Below, piece after piece: positions 1-13,270 of a stretch of DNA of 64,000 nt. The first letter of the stretch is position 1; every line of letters begins with the position of its first letter. This DNA is from Solanum dulcamara (Eukaryota; Streptophyta; Magnoliopsida; Solanales; Solanaceae). The position numbers were made by a program, and so were the translations under genes. The notes below the pieces were generated by a model. That model was not told the DNA's origin and did no database searches. It saw only the letters and a program-made list of their open reading frames with translations. The stretch covers positions 40,742,097-40,806,096 of the forward strand of contig NC_077242.1 in NCBI RefSeq assembly GCF_947179165.1. The letters are read 5' to 3'.

Positions 1-3000
1 ACAATGTAGGAAAAAGTATGTGTTAGTACATGGAATGCACTAACTATGTGAGAAGTATGCATGAACAATAAACATAAGACATAATCAATATGAATCATGA
101 GATGTAAAACCAATATCTTTAAAACATGAGTAAAACCACAAAAACATTAAAACGTTTATCTGATTATTCCATGTATCAAAATTTCAGAATTATCATAAGA
201 ATTCATAACCATCTTTAACTGGTTTGGGATAAGACTTTTAACCAACATATAAAACCATTCGAGCTAATACATGTTATCCAATGACTCCTACATCGAGATT
301 GTGGAGGCTACCTTGCTAGGACATACCATTAAGTAACTCTTTTAGCTTAGCTATGTGGATGCACTAGCTTTGCCATATTTTTATCTTTGAACCTATGAGA
401 GCAACGTAGTGTGGGACTAAAGGTTGCCACTAGGATTCCATTGGGTATCTTAAATAGCATACCGGACAGAACCCTACTTAAAAGTGGTCTCAGTGGTTAG
501 TCATTATCCCAATGGAACTTTCATTAAAACATAGTCAATAACATCATAAGGAAAGATAATAATAGTATCAATCTATCTTCATAAAGATAACATAAGAGTA
601 GCTCATCTCTCATCATCATAGTAAAATCATATGGATAGCTCATCTATCATGTAATTCATGTAATATGGGTTTAGGCCCTTCGTCATTATGAATCCTTGTT
701 CATAAAACATCATAACTTTAGTCACCCTACCATTAACTTTCTTAAAACATCATAGAATCATAATTAAAAATCTTTCATAAATCATTCATAAACCTTGAAG
801 ATCATTCAATAAAGATTTCATTGAATATAACTTAAAAATCAAAATTGTAACTTATAAATCATAATTGAAACTAGAATATATCATGAATCATTGAAATTCA
901 TCTTAAAATCATGCAATATGATATGAATTATGCATACGTAGGCTAGTATCATAGAAATATATAATAATTGGGAAGATCCAATGCAAATCATGAAATTAGG
1001 GCTTTTTGATTGAAGAAATCGTAAGGTAATTTGAAAGAAAACTTTGGAATTCTATGGGTTAAAGGTACCCATAGATGAACTTCCAAATACCTTGACCTTT
1101 ACGAGCCCTATAATGAAGTGAATTGAAGCTTGAACTTGAAGAAATCCTTTGAAATTGCTTGGAGAAGAAGCAGACTTAAAGAGCACACTTTTAGAGAGAA
1201 GATTTTAATTTGGAGTGTTTTAGGAGATAATAAGAGGGTTAGAAGAGATTAGGGTAGTTAATAGGTGAGAACATAGACCCAAAAATCACCCACATTCATT
1301 GATGAAACATATGTAATGACCAAAATACCCTTCATTAAAAAATTGAGACACGGTGCCAGTATGGCACCTCACCACGGCCTGTGAAGGAAAATACGAGTCG
1401 TGGTCCACATCGTGGTGAGGGAATTAGACTTCTTATAAGATCCCAGAAGTTGGAAAGTTGAAAAAACGAGGAATAAAAGATAAAATTATAGAAATTACAT
1501 ATTTTTGGCACCAGGTGATGACCACGAGGGCCATCACAGGCCGATTAGCACCATAACTCTTGATAAGCCACCGTGGTGGTTGTTTTGAAACTCTTACTTT
1601 AGGAGAGGGACCATGACAGGGGACCACGGGCAGTGGTGAGCACTACGGACTGTAGTACCTTCCATGTTGACCCCTCATAAAGTCCCTCAAAAACTTTTCT
1701 AACGTAAGGACAACACCTCACCACCATGGGCCTTATTGACTTTCACGGATTGTGGTGGGTTCCATGGTAGTCGACCCTGTAGACCACCCTGCAGGTCCTA
1801 CACCACAATATACAATCATGGAACGTATTCACCTCCATAGACCGTGAAGCTCTTTGTGGAGGAACTACTGAAACTTCCCGTATAATCCTATGTTTTCAAG
1901 TTCAAGGCAACCACCACGGAGGACCACCATAGACTGTGGTACCCTTCACGGGCCATGGTGGGTCTCGTGGTGGGTAGGCTCACCAATATCCTTTTCAAAA
2001 AATCTTAAGTCCAGCTTCACGGAAGGGACCATGGACCGTGGTGCCCTTCATGGTCCGTGGTGATTGCCCGTTATAGATTTTGAATCCAGTCCTAATGAGA
2101 GTTAATTTAGTCTTTTCCCTATACCTTATTAATATATGTGGATGTTTTTTTGGGACTAGATTCATTATGTAATTGTCCTAATTACTCCTAAGTCTATTCT
2201 TTTCCCTCGTTAACTCCCAAACCACTTTAAGACTTTTTTCTTAAGGTTCCTCAAGAGATCATCTTTTCCTTAAAGTTTTGGCTAGTAATTTTTCAAGAAC
2301 AAGTCTCCTTTCTTAATTATAAGCTTGAATTCATTCAAGGTACGTGGGAATACGACCATGGGTACCTTTCACCCATGGAATCCCAAAGATTTCTTCTCTA
2401 TTCTCTTATGAATTTCTCAATTAAAAGCCTAGTAGTATGATTTTCATTGGGTCTTCTCAATTATGATATATTCCAATATTTTTAGTTTAATTGTGCGTAA
2501 TTCACATCATATTACATGATTTCAAGTTGAATTTCAATGACCCGTTATACATGTTTGTTTCAAGTATGATTTATGAGATATGATCATGATTTTCAATGTT
2601 ATATTTTATGAAGATCTTTATTCTATGCAGTAAAGATGCTTTATGAAAAAAAAATTATGAATGATAATTCTATGATGTTACAAGCAAAGTTAAAGATAGG
2701 AAAAGTTAAGTCCATAAAGATGTTTATGATCAAAGATATGTAATGATAGAAGGCTTACACTCACATTGCAGAGTTATATGAAAGATGAGATAATCCTACA
2801 TTTTATTATGATGATTTTAGATAAGCTATTCTTATTACGTTTTATAAAGATATATTCACAGGTAGTTACTATCTTTCCAATATGATGTCTATGATCATGT
2901 TTTATGAATTTTGTTGGGATATTGACTAACCACCGAGAGGATTTTTAGGTGGAGTTCGGTCTGGTAATGCAGTTAGTTACCCAAGGGAATTCTAGTAGCA

Positions 3001-4298
3001 ACCTTTATTCCCAAACTACGTTTCCCTCATAGGTTCAAAGATGCAAATATGGTAAAGCTAGTGGATCCACATAGCAAAGCTAAAAGAGTTACTTAATGAA
3101 GTATGTTTTGGCAAGGTAGCCTCCCTATCTCGATGCCAGAGTCATCAGATTCCATGTATTAGCTCGCATGGTCTTATATATAGGCTAAATATCCTATCCC
3201 ACACAATTTTAGTTTACTCATGAGCTCTTATGATGATTATAAGATTCTTTCGATACATTGACAAATGAGGTAAATGTTTTAATATTTTCAAGAATTTACA
3301 TATGTTTTAAATATATTGGTCCTACATCTCATTGATTCATATTGATTATGTCATATATTTATATTTCATATATATTCTCACATACTTAGCGCATTTAGTA
3401 TACTTATGCATACTTTTTTCCTACATTGTATCATAATGTAGGGGTCGACAATCACGTTCAGTTTCCTTCCGCTCGTGGCTAGAGTTTTTTTAGCTTTTAT
3501 AGTTGGTGAGTCCTCATGTATCGAGGATGAGACATTTTATTTCCTATGTGTATTTTCACTTCCTTACATTTTATATTGGGTAAGCTGGGAGATTGTCTCA
3601 TACCCACATATAGTAGTACATGCATAGTAGATAGAAAAAAGTCAATGTTGTCTTTTATTCTCCTTTGCGTCCTATGATCTAATTGAGATTTTTCTTCTAT
3701 ATTATGATTCAGTCTTTATTTTTATTTACCTTATGTATGATCATGAATTTTATGCTAAGAGGATTTGTTAGGGTCCTTTAGGACTCTAATCATCGTGTTA
3801 TGGCTAGGTTCTAGGTCAGGTCATGATATTTCTGAAAAAGGGTCTTGAAAAGGCTTCCAACCACAAGACACACCATGGTCCGCTATGGGCACCATGGCCT
3901 GTGTTGGTCATCGGTGGTGGTAGACATAGACTTGAAGATTTGGGGTTTGTAGGAGGGCATTGCAGGAATTCCTCCACGAAGACCTTTAAGGCTCGTAGAG
4001 GGAAATATGGCCCATGGAGGGTGGCCATAGTGAGGAACCTGACAGAGGCCCACTGAGGTGTACACCACAAAGGCCATAACGGTCTGTGGTCCTCAGCACG
4101 GCTCGTAGTGGCCTCTTGTGGACAACACCTCTAAAATCCAACTATAAGGTATGGACCAAAGTGGCCCTTAACGGCCCGTGGTCCTCATCAAGGCCCGTCA
4201 AGGGCCTCATGAAGGCCACTTGGTGCTAAAAAGCTACATTTTTTGGGAGTTCATCTTTTAAACCTCATTTTAGGACTTTTCAACTTTCCATTCTTACA
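1..4298 (-). mobile_element. 3' LTR of element A (Ty3/Gypsy, family L1), left end outside window
   Basis: This is the 3' LTR of a minus-strand element. Its first bases match the stretch near 9689 in the other LTR of the same element (shared words such as AAGTATGTGTTAGTACATGG), so about 400 bases of the LTR lie left of the window. It ends with TTCTTACA at 4298, the reverse complement of the TGTAAGA start seen in sister LTRs, and a polypurine tract follows directly. A plus-strand solo LTR (1434-3828) splits it; removing that leaves about 1.9 kb here. By eye it differs from the 5' LTR at roughly one base in seven, so the insertion is old. The small open frames inside it are not genes. Confidence 0.85.
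1434..3828 (+). mobile_element. Solo LTR, family L1, nested in element A's 3' LTR
   Basis: A 2395-base LTR with no internal region. It begins TATAAGATCCCAG and ends GGTCATGATA; sister copies begin TGTAAGACCCC and end GGTCATGACA, so both termini have decayed by G-to-A or C-to-T changes. It is flanked by CTTCT (1429-1433) and TTTCT (3829-3833), a 5-base target duplication with one mismatch. The interrupted host LTR continues seamlessly when compared with element A's other LTR near 14310. The first third is full of CCACGG and CCGTGG half-sites; the last quarter has the conserved CTACATT...AATGTAG hairpin (3421-3441). This is the expected product of LTR-LTR recombination. Confidence 0.9.
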
Positions 4299-4314
4299 AT
4301 ATCTCCCCCTTGGG
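4299..4314 (-). promoter_or_regulatory. Polypurine tract of element A
   Basis: The reverse complement reads CCCAAGGGGGAGATAT immediately inside the 3' LTR. This is the plus-strand DNA primer site in reverse transcription, and the same word occurs at the same place in elements B and C. Confidence 0.85.
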
Positions 4315-4479
4315 AACATTCGTGCTCAAATTAGCCTCAATCTAGCATGAATGGAATAGGAAAAGAACATAGCATCCCAACGTGAATGCAAAACATCTAG
4401 AAAATTGTTAAAACATGGAATGTTTGATCTCAAGCTAAAACATGACTTTCAAACTCATTTCATAAACATGGATTCATAT

Positions 4480-6060
4480 GAATGAGAATGACTAAAATAC
4501 ATAGTTTAGGCCGATTGGATTATGAATGAATTGAATACCACAACTAGGAATAGAAGGAAAAAGTTGAGGATATTGGGACATCATATCAGTTTTGGCTTCC
4601 CATGTATCACCCTCAATCTGTTGGTTCCTCCGTAGAACTTTAACAAAAGTTATTTCCTTGTTCCTCAACTTTCTACCTTTTCGTTCTAAGATCTCAACTG
4701 AAACCTCCTTATATGAGAGACTCTCCCTTACTTCAACGCTATCCAATGTCAAGATGAAACTAGGATCACCAAAAACCTTCCTCAATAAGGACTCATGGAA
4801 CACTGGATGCACCGATGCAAAATTAGAAAGCATATCCAACTCATATGCCACTTACTAATCCAACTCAAAATATGATATGGGCCAACATAGCAGGGACTGA
4901 GCTTCCCTTTCTTACCAAATACATCACACCCTTCATGACTGAAATATTCAAGTAAACCCAATCATTAACCTCAAATTCAAATTCTCTTCTTCTCACATCC
5001 AAAGAGGAATTTTGTCAGCTTTGGGTTATCTTCAATCTTTCTCTAATGAGTCTAATATCTCCATAGACTCAAATACCAACTCAGGTCCTATCAAAGCAAC
5101 TTTACTTACCTCAAACCAACTGATAGGAGATCTACACGTCCTACCATACAAATCCTTAACTGGAGCCATCTCAATGCTAGAGTGATAACTTTTATTATAG
5201 GAAAATTCTATTCATTGTAAATGATCATCCTAATTTCATTTAAAATCGATAACACATGATCTCAACATATACTCTAATGTCTAAATGGTGCACTTCTCCT
5301 AACCATCCATTTCTGGGTGAAAAGTTGTACTAAGCTTCACTTGAGTATCAATGCCCTTTTGGAAAGATCTCCAAAATTGAGTACCTCGATCCGATATAAT
5401 ATACAATGGAACAACATGAAGATTGACCAACTATTGGATATACAATCTAGAATAATCCTCGGTTGTATATGAAGTCTTAATAGGAAGAAATTGAGCATAC
5501 TTAGTCATTCGATCAACAACTATCGAAGTAGAATCATGATGCCTACGAGTGTGAGCCAAACATGTAATGAAGTCCATATTCAAAGCTTCCCACTTCCAAG
5601 TAGGAATCTCAATGTCTTGATCCAAACCTCTTAGTTTTTGATGCTTAACATTCACTTATTGACAATTTGGACATTTAGCCATAAACTCTGCAATATCCCT
5701 TTTAATGCCATTCCACTAATACACTTCTGTTAAATCATAATACATCTTAGTGGAACCCGGATAAATAAAATACCATGAATTATGATCCTCGAATAATATA
5801 ATTTCCCGTAACCCATCAACATCGGCAACATTTAATCATTCCTCATATCTAAAAACACAATCTCCCCCTTGGGAGAAAGCCTCTATGACCTTTTTGGCAA
5901 CCGTTTTCTTCAATTCAATCAAAGAAGGATCATTATCTTATTTTGTCTTGATATCCACTACAAGAGATGATTTGGAACCATTTTGAACAATGACACCACC
6001 ATCCTTGGAATTAACCAATAGAACACCCGACCAGGATAATCTATGAACATCCTAAACTAG
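4480..6060 (-). pseudogene. Element A integrase and C-terminal chromodomain, decayed
   Basis: Reading leftward, the fragments are the end of RNase H, the zinc-binding CPNC pair near 5680, the integrase core (first catalytic Asp in the word NMDFITCL, near 5580), then several frame breaks. A 119-codon open stretch (4492-4851) carries the chromodomain. Its core reads EILERKGRKLRNKE and then VKVLRRNQQIEGDTWEAK, ending at QYPQLF. The C-terminal chromodomain places the element among chromoviruses. Integrase joins cDNA to host DNA; the chromodomain is thought to steer insertion to marked chromatin. Many stop codons and frameshifts make this copy inactive. Confidence 0.85.
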
Positions 6061-7440
6061 CTCTTTCTTCTTATCCTCAACATGGGCAACACTATTCATG
6101 GACAATCCGCTATGAGCGTCGCCAACCATATTCGCCTTTCTCGGATTGTATATCTCACACATATCATAATCCTTCAATAACTCAAGCCATTCTTTTGTGA
6201 AAGGTTCAAGTCTTTTTGAGTTAATACATATTACAAACTCTCATGATTGGTAAAACCATCCACATGGACATCATACAAATAGTGTCTCCACAACTTCAAA
6301 TCAAATACCACAGGCACTAACTCCATGTCACGAGTCAGGTAATTTTTTTCATGAACCTTGAGTTGCCTAGAAGCATAAGCTATTACTTTATCATTTTACA
6401 GTAGAACACAACCAAGACCTGCACATGAAGCATCACAATACACAACAAACCCATCAAAATCTTTCAGTAAAGTCAACATGGAGTAGAGGTACGTCTATCC
6501 TTTAACTCTTGAAAGTTTTTCTCACATGCCTCAGACCATTGGAAATTTATCTTCTTTTAAGTCAAAGTAGTCTAGAGAGATACAATGGAAGAGAAACCTT
6601 CCATAAACTATCTATAATAACCGTGTAAGCCTAAAAAATTCTGAATACTAGAAAAATAATGGTCTAGGACAATTCTTGACCGCCTTAGTCTTCTGTAGAT
6701 CAACCATATTTCCTTTACCGGAGACGATATGGCCAAGTAAAGCAACTGACCTTAAATAAAATTCACAGTTACTAAACTTTGCAAACAACTGGCGGTCCTT
6801 GAGAATTTGCAACACCATCCTCAAATGATCGGTATGCTCTTCCTTAAACCGCGGGTAGATCAAAATATCATCAATGAATATAGTAATGAACATATCCAAG
6901 TATTGGTTAATTATCCTGTTCATCAAATCCATAAAAACTATAGGGGGATTCATTAGTCCAAAAAACATAACCAAGAATTCAAAGTGACCATACTGAGTTC
7001 TAAAAACCACCTTCGGAATGTCACATTCCCTTACTCATAGTTGATGACAACGCGATCGAACATCAATCTTTGAAAAATAACTTACTCATTCGAGTTGGTT
7101 GAACAATTCATCAATACTTAGAATATGATACTTATTCTTAATTATGACATTGTTCAATTACCGGTAATCATGCACATACGGAGAGAACCATCCTTCTTTC
7201 TGACAAACAGAACTAGAGAACCCTTTGGAGAGATACTCGATCTAATAAAACCCTTATATAGAAAATCCTTCAACAGATTCTTCAATCCTTTCAATTCTAA
7301 TAGGACCATATGATAAGGACGAGTAGAGATAGGTTGAGTATAAGGGAGAAGATCGATACCAAAGTCTATTTCCATTTTAGAAGGAATGCCTAGAAGATTA
7401 TCGGGGAAAACTTCCAAAAACTCATTAATAATTAAAACTG
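6061..7440 (-). pseudogene. Element A reverse transcriptase and RNase H, decayed
   Basis: The RT N-terminus starts near 7430 (word [10 protein letters not shown]) and continues in frame to 7154 with [12 protein letters not shown]. After a frameshift the palm appears at 6648-7010, with the catalytic box FIDDIL at about 6867-6878 still intact, followed by AKFSNCEF and [10 protein letters not shown]. The RNase H part (about 6540-6080) is broken by stops. Pol order (protease, RT, RNase H, integrase) is the Ty3/Gypsy order. It is inactive as a reading frame despite the retained FIDD. Confidence 0.85.
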
Positions 7441-8010
7441 ACTCAAGAATAGGAGTTTTGGAATTAGTATCTCTAACCCAAACTAGATGGTAAATGCAAT
7501 ATTTGGAAATTAGTTTTTGAGTTTTAAGGCATGAAATGAATTTACCCTTAAACATGAAATTGCTACCTTTATGTACTAGGACTGGCTCATTAGGAAACTG
7601 AAACTTGAGCATACGGGTCCTACAGCATGTAGAGGCATAACATGCATGAAGCCAATCCCTACTAGGAATAACATTGAAATCAATCATATAAATCCCTCTA
7701 AGATCAATTAAGGTGATTTTATGAAAAATTGAAATTGGAAAATTTCTATTGACTTTTTAAGCCACAACTATATCACCAATAGGAGTATATATAGAAAATG
7801 GCTCTAGAAAGATCTTGGGATTAACAATAAATCTCATAGAAAGATAAGGTGTAATAAATGATAAAGTAGCACCAGGATCTAATAATGCATATATAACAAA
7901 GTCGATGATTTTCAACATACTAGTCACACGAGGGTATCCTCTAACTCCTGTTGAGTCTAAAGGGCATAAATCTATTTTAGCACTGACCGCCACCTGAAAT
8001 AGTAGTACGC
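7441..8010 (-). pseudogene. Element A aspartic protease region, decayed
   Basis: The frame 7757-8110 contains YALLDPGATLSFITPYLSM, the aspartic protease active-site region of this clade. The catalytic Asp codon is at 7877-7879 and is intact. It continues with YTPIGDIVVA, then a stop, then the inter-domain linker (words [26 protein letters not shown]) leading into the RT. In an active element this enzyme cleaves the Gag-Pol polyprotein. The stop near 7756 and the frame change afterwards break it. Confidence 0.85.
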
Positions 8011-9064
8011 TGATCACGAAAATTGGTATACTGAGTCTAAACATGGGTTCTAGCCCCATTTCTATACTCTTTTGCATTTTGATCCGACTTCCCACACTTG
8101 TAGCAAACATCTAATCCTGCTAAGCACTCTCTCATATGGTTTTTCCCATACTTCGTGCATGAAGGGATGACTTCCCCACTCGGAGATCCTCCTTATTCTT
8201 TAGGGTTAGGTACATTGTCCTTCTCAAATTTTGGAGTCAAAGTGTTTGAAGAACCTTGTCCTTGTTAGAAATGACCATTTTTACCATTGAATTTTTATTT
8301 AGAAAACTCACCTTCATACCGAGCCCTCTTGGACTCCCTTACTTTTCTCTCCTTAAGCTTCTCACCTTCAATTTGCTCGGCATAAGTCATGAGCCTAGAA
8401 TATATGCATCTCCTTGATAAGCATAGAGATTCAACATTCTTTCATTATCAAGTTTGATACACCTGATATAAACTCTCATTCGGGAACAAAGGTCGGCTAC
8501 CAAAGAAGGAGCATATGTGGACAACTTTGTGATCTTAAGGGCATATTCCCTCACACTCAGGTTTCCTTGCTTGAGATTTATAAATTCCAACACCTGTGCC
8601 TCTCTTAACTCAAGTGGGATGAAGTGGTCCTAAAATATATCCTTTAAATTTTCCCAATCTACGAGACCCTCTTCAACCCTTTCGACTTTCCATTGATTGT
8701 ACAACACTTAAGCAACACCTTTGAGTTGGTAGGTTGCCAATTCTGCTTTCTCCATCGAAGACACTCCCATAATATTAAAAATCTTATACATCTCCTCAAC
8801 AAAGTCTTGGGGATACTAATCAACCTTGAATCTATAAAACTAAGAATGGTTCATCCTTGTGAAATATCTAACCCTTGATGCCGATGTAGACATATTAGGA
8901 GGAGAATCTACCCCTTGATTCACTTGAGTAGTCACGACTTGGGCTAGCATCTGAAAAACAACTCAGAACTCTGCATTAGTCACTTGTTCATTCAAAGGAT
9001 CATTCAGAGCTTATTTCTACTCTCCTTCAATATTCTTTCAGATGGGGTATCTTTGTGGAGGCAT
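8011..9064 (-). pseudogene. Element A gag (capsid and zinc knuckle), decayed
   Basis: The start ATG is at 9064 on the minus strand, giving MPPQRYP, the family's usual gag start, about 200 bases after the primer site. The capsid part shows LEFINLKQGNLSVREYALK (8387-8593), typical of plant chromovirus gag. The zinc knuckle near 8060-8110 reads CYKCGKSDQNAKEY: the first two Cys remain, but the His is Gln and the last Cys is Tyr, so zinc binding is lost. Stops and frameshifts split the rest. Gag packages the element's RNA into cytoplasmic particles. Confidence 0.85.
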
Positions 9065-9094
9065 GATTTTGCAATCATAAAGATAAAGCGTTAG
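9065..9094 (-). promoter_or_regulatory. Branch-point and 3' splice-site-like motif before element A gag (acceptor mutated)
   Basis: On the minus strand CTCTAAC (branch-like, 9090-9094 for CTAAC) is followed by a T-rich run and GATTGCAA, then the gag ATG. In element D the same place reads GATTTCAG, so the AG seems to have become AA here. See the leader-intron finding. Confidence 0.4.
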
Positions 9095-9266
9095 AGGAGG
9101 AAATCTTATAGTTGAACTATATAGCATGATAAGATTATGAAAGACGTGAAGTTTTTCCTAAGACGCCTTATAGACTCCTATCCATAGATGTGGCGCACTT
9201 CACACTGATGGACAAGACACTACTCAATGAGGAATATTAGACCCCCTAGGAGACTTTAAACCTTGT

Positions 9267-9278
9267 GCTTTGATACCA
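9267..9278 (-). other. Primer-binding site of element A
   Basis: The minus strand reads TGGTATCAAAGC, complementary to the 3' end of initiator Met tRNA with one mismatch, four bases inside the 5' LTR. It is the minus-strand primer site for reverse transcription. Confidence 0.85.
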
Positions 9279-11207
9279 AGTTTGTCATGATCCAAACTAG
9301 GGCATAGCCATGACACGACTATTAGAAACTCGAAGAATCCAAACCAATCTTCTTAGCATACCATTTATGAGCATACATAATATAAATGAATCAAAGAAAA
9401 CTAAATTAAGATACTGAAGCAACATCTCAATAAAAGCACAAGTCTCGAAATAAGAAACTGAATACATAGACTCTCGTTATCTAATGTGCCTATACTATTA
9501 GACGGGAGCGTAAGACAATCTCCTAGATCACCCAATATGAACAGTAAAAGAAAGTCATAGACTCATAAGCAAATAAAATGTCTCATCCTCGGAACATGAG
9601 GACTCACCAATAGTATAACCGTAATAAACTATAGCCACGCACAGGAGGATGAAGGTGATGGTCAGACCCTACATTATGAAATAATATAGGCAAAAGTATG
9701 TGTTAGTACATGGAATGCACTAAGTATGTAAGAAGTATGCACGAACAATAAACATAGGACATAATCAATATGAATAATGAGATGGAAGACTAATATCTTT
9801 AAAACATGAATAAAACCATAAAAACATTAAAACATTTATCTCATTGGTAAATGCATCAAAATCTCAAAATTATCACAGGGACTCATAACCTGCTATAATT
9901 GGTATGGGATAGAACCTATAACCGTCTTATAAGACTATGCAAGCCAATACATAGAATTTGATGACTCCCGCATAGAGACGGGGGAGGCTACCTTGGTAGG
10001 GCATACTCCATTAAGTAACTCTTTTAACTTTGCTATATGGATCCACTAGCTTTTCCATACTGGCATCTTTGAACCTATGTAGGCAATGCAGTTTGGGAAT
10101 AAAGATTTCTACTAGGATTCACATAACTAACTTCAATAGTATACCGGACTGAACCCCACCTAAAATTCCTCTCGTAAGCTTAGTCTTTATCCCAACAGAA
10201 CTTTCTTGAAAATATCAAAGATAATAATAGTATGAATCCATAATTATAAAGATAACATAAGAGTAGCTCATCTATCATCATCATAGTAAAATCATAAGGA
10301 TAACTCATATATTATGTGATTCATGTAATGTGTTTGTACACCTTCCATCATTACGAATCCTTGATCATAAAACATCTTTAGGGTCTAAAGTCACCCTATT
10401 ATTAGCTTGCTTAAACATCATAGAATCATCATTCAAAACCTTTCATAAATTATTCATAAATATTGAAGATCATTTAGTAAAGCTTTCATTGAATATAACT
10501 TTAAAATCATGATTGTAACTCATAAATCATAATTGAAACTAGCATATATCATGAATCAATGAAATTTATCTTAAAATCATCTAATATGATGTGCATTATG
10601 CATAAGTTGGCTAATAGCATTGAAATATATCATAATTAGGAAGACCCAATGCAAATAATAAAATTAGGACTTTTCGATTGAAGATATCATAAGAAAATGG
10701 GACTAAAAACTTTGGGATTCCATGGGTGAAAGTTATCTATGGATGAAGTCCCACATACTGTTACACCCCGTACTTTGGTACCTTAGAATACTTCTTAAAC
10801 TTCTCAAGTTTCTGGGAAGGCTCTTAAGTTTCTTAAAAATCGTTATATAAGTCGGATAGTTTATAATTCTATCAAATAACTCCAAGTAAAGGAGAACGAA
10901 ATGCTTCATAATAAGGAATATTGGAAATAAGGTTATAAAAATTTGAAAGGAGTTGGAGGCCGAGAAATGAGTCGTAGGACTCGATTGACTCGCATAAACT
11001 ACCAACTTGGAGGTCTTACGTACTTAAGCTACTCGAGTGTGTGTTGGGACTAAGTATCAAGGAATACATAGGCTCTTAAAGTGCGATGAAATTACGAACC
11101 CACGGAAGAGAAATAAGGGAATGACGCACCTACTTGAAGCAAGTAGGTGACTCACCTACTTGACACATGGAAGCACATGATAGGTACACATGGAAGCTCA
11201 TGAAAGT

Positions 11208-11337
11208 GACACGTGGCAGCAGGTGACACACCATGGGGTGGGCCCCACCTGCCATGTGGCAACCATGGATTGGTTGCGTAATTGAGGTGGCTGCCTAAGG
11301 GTGTGACACATGTCACCCTCCAAAAAGATATATATCT
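11208..11337 (+). promoter_or_regulatory. G-box cluster and TATA box of the Y LTR at 10759
   Basis: GACACGTGGC at 11208-11217 and GTGACACATGTCAC at 11303-11316 lie just upstream of GATATATATC at 11328. The ACGTG core is the G-box/ABRE type bound by plant bZIP and bHLH factors. The same arrangement recurs in the other Y copies. Promoter function is inferred. Confidence 0.5.
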
Positions 11338-13016
11338 ATGTATGGATGACTATTATGTCATTTTTAGCCAAAAACGTGAACAAAAATAGAGAGAAAAACG
11401 TGGAGAAGAAAGCAAAGGCAGCCATAGTTTGGAGAAACACTACGTTGGTAATACGAGTATAACTCCTTGTGTAAGGATTCTTTTTGAGTGGTTCAAGATG
11501 TTTTGGAAATCTATTTCATAGGGATACAACTTTCATTTAGCCTCTAAAACCCATTTTTTCTTTTCTCTGCTTGAAAAAGGGTGATGAAGTATGGGGGAGG
11601 TGCTGCCCAGATTTTGCTTTGGAAATCCTACACGGACAGCTGTGAGTATTTTGGTCATATCTTTTCGTACAAAATTGATGTAGGGGTAATTCAAAATTTT
11701 TTGCGACCTTGATAAACATGTATATAACTTTCATTGAGGCCACAAATCCTGTTTCTCTCAATTACCCCTCCGAAACTAAGCGACAATATAAGACAGTGGG
11801 CTGTCCATATTTCACATTTTGGATAGTTTTGGCGAGTTTGACAAGTTTAACATAAGGTAAGGACTTTCCTTTCAATTTGAAGTTTATGGTGTTGTTATAT
11901 GGTGTATTACAACCCTTTTATGGTGCTGGAAGTTTAAGAATGACGTATTAATGCTCGACGTTCGAAATAAACTAAATTGGAATCGCTATAGTTAAATTGT
12001 CGTCGAAGGATAGTGTTGTTGGTGTGAGGTTCTGCTGAAGGGGTGTGATGTGTTGTTGCAGGGACTAAATATGTTATAATGTGGGTTAGGGTGCTGCTGG
12101 TTGAATCCACATGATTCCTCATTGCGTATAATGAAAGGCGTTACAAAATAAAGGCTAGACGCCCTATTGTGCTTCCGTATTTTTGAATAAGTTGTTTGGA
12201 GTTTATGTTGTATATTGTTGGTGTGAATTGCTGCAGGTTGTTGTTTCTATTTGGCTGTAGGTCTTAGGGACCTAATTGAAAATTTGGATAGGACACATTA
12301 TAGGGGAGGTGCTGCCCAATTTTCGTCGACGCCTTAGCGAATAACAGAACTTGTCGGGGAAACGACTAAGGAAATAGATTCCATTAATACTAAGATGTAA
12401 CCTAGGGTGCTGGAAAGTAAAAGGGGTTGATATTCATACTACTTTCATGTTGAATAGGTTCAAAATACGGCGAGGCAAGCAGGATAAGGAATAATCCAGA
12501 CAAGGTATGTGAAGCTTTCTTTTGGCATATTTTTGAAATAAGTATGTAGAGCCTACTCTTTCTCTTCTTTTGGCATGTCTTCAAGTTAAGTAATGAATGG
12601 TGTGAGCTTAAGGGTAAATCTACTCATAGATGCCAAGCGTAATTCACGACCCTTATTTACTTCATGATAAAAGCACTGCTATACTAATTGAACTAAGGCT
12701 TCTCAAGCTTCCTTACGTTAGGAAGTGATGGGTAGATAAAGCTATCCTTCCTTTCTCTTGAGACGTATTTGGCATGGAAATGAGGTTATGATTCCATGGT
12801 TGTTCACCAATCCGCATGATGGGCAGAGTATGAAATATGACTATGATGACCACATAAAGAAAAGTACAGACTGTGTAGAGTTCATTCTCTTTCTTCTTTT
12901 GGCATACCTTAGCTATAAGTTAAACATGATACGATCTCTGAGGTAATGATCTAGCTTGCATATTGTTACTTACTACTTTGCTTGTGCATATGGTTTACAT
13001 ATCTTTACCGAGTCCC

Positions 13017-13270
13017 ATAGAAGGCCGGGTATGACCGAAGTCCCAAAAAGGGGCCAGGTACGATATAAGATGATATAAATATTCACCGAGTCCCAAAAAG
13101 GGTCGGGTATGACCGAACCCCACCAAGGACCGGGTATACGATGTAAATGTATTGATAAGACGACATGATTACAGACCGAGTCTCATTAAAGGGCCGGTTA
13201 TGGTATATTTATGCATATGATGACATAAAGATAAATTTGTAACAGCGAGTCCCATAACGGGCCAGGTGTG
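13017..13270 (+). repeat. Irregular tandem array inside the Y LTR
   Basis: About five diverged units carry ACCGAGTCCC (or a variant) followed by GGGCCGGGTATG-like words and an ATGATATAA spacer. This is the diverged equivalent of the regular 49-base array at 60138-60702. Confidence 0.75.

Noticed and set aside
3816..4077. Overlapping open frames of 64-84 codons on both strands
   Set aside because: They lie in the U3 palindrome region of element A's LTR; CCACGG/CCGTGG repeats keep several frames open by chance, and no family motif appears.
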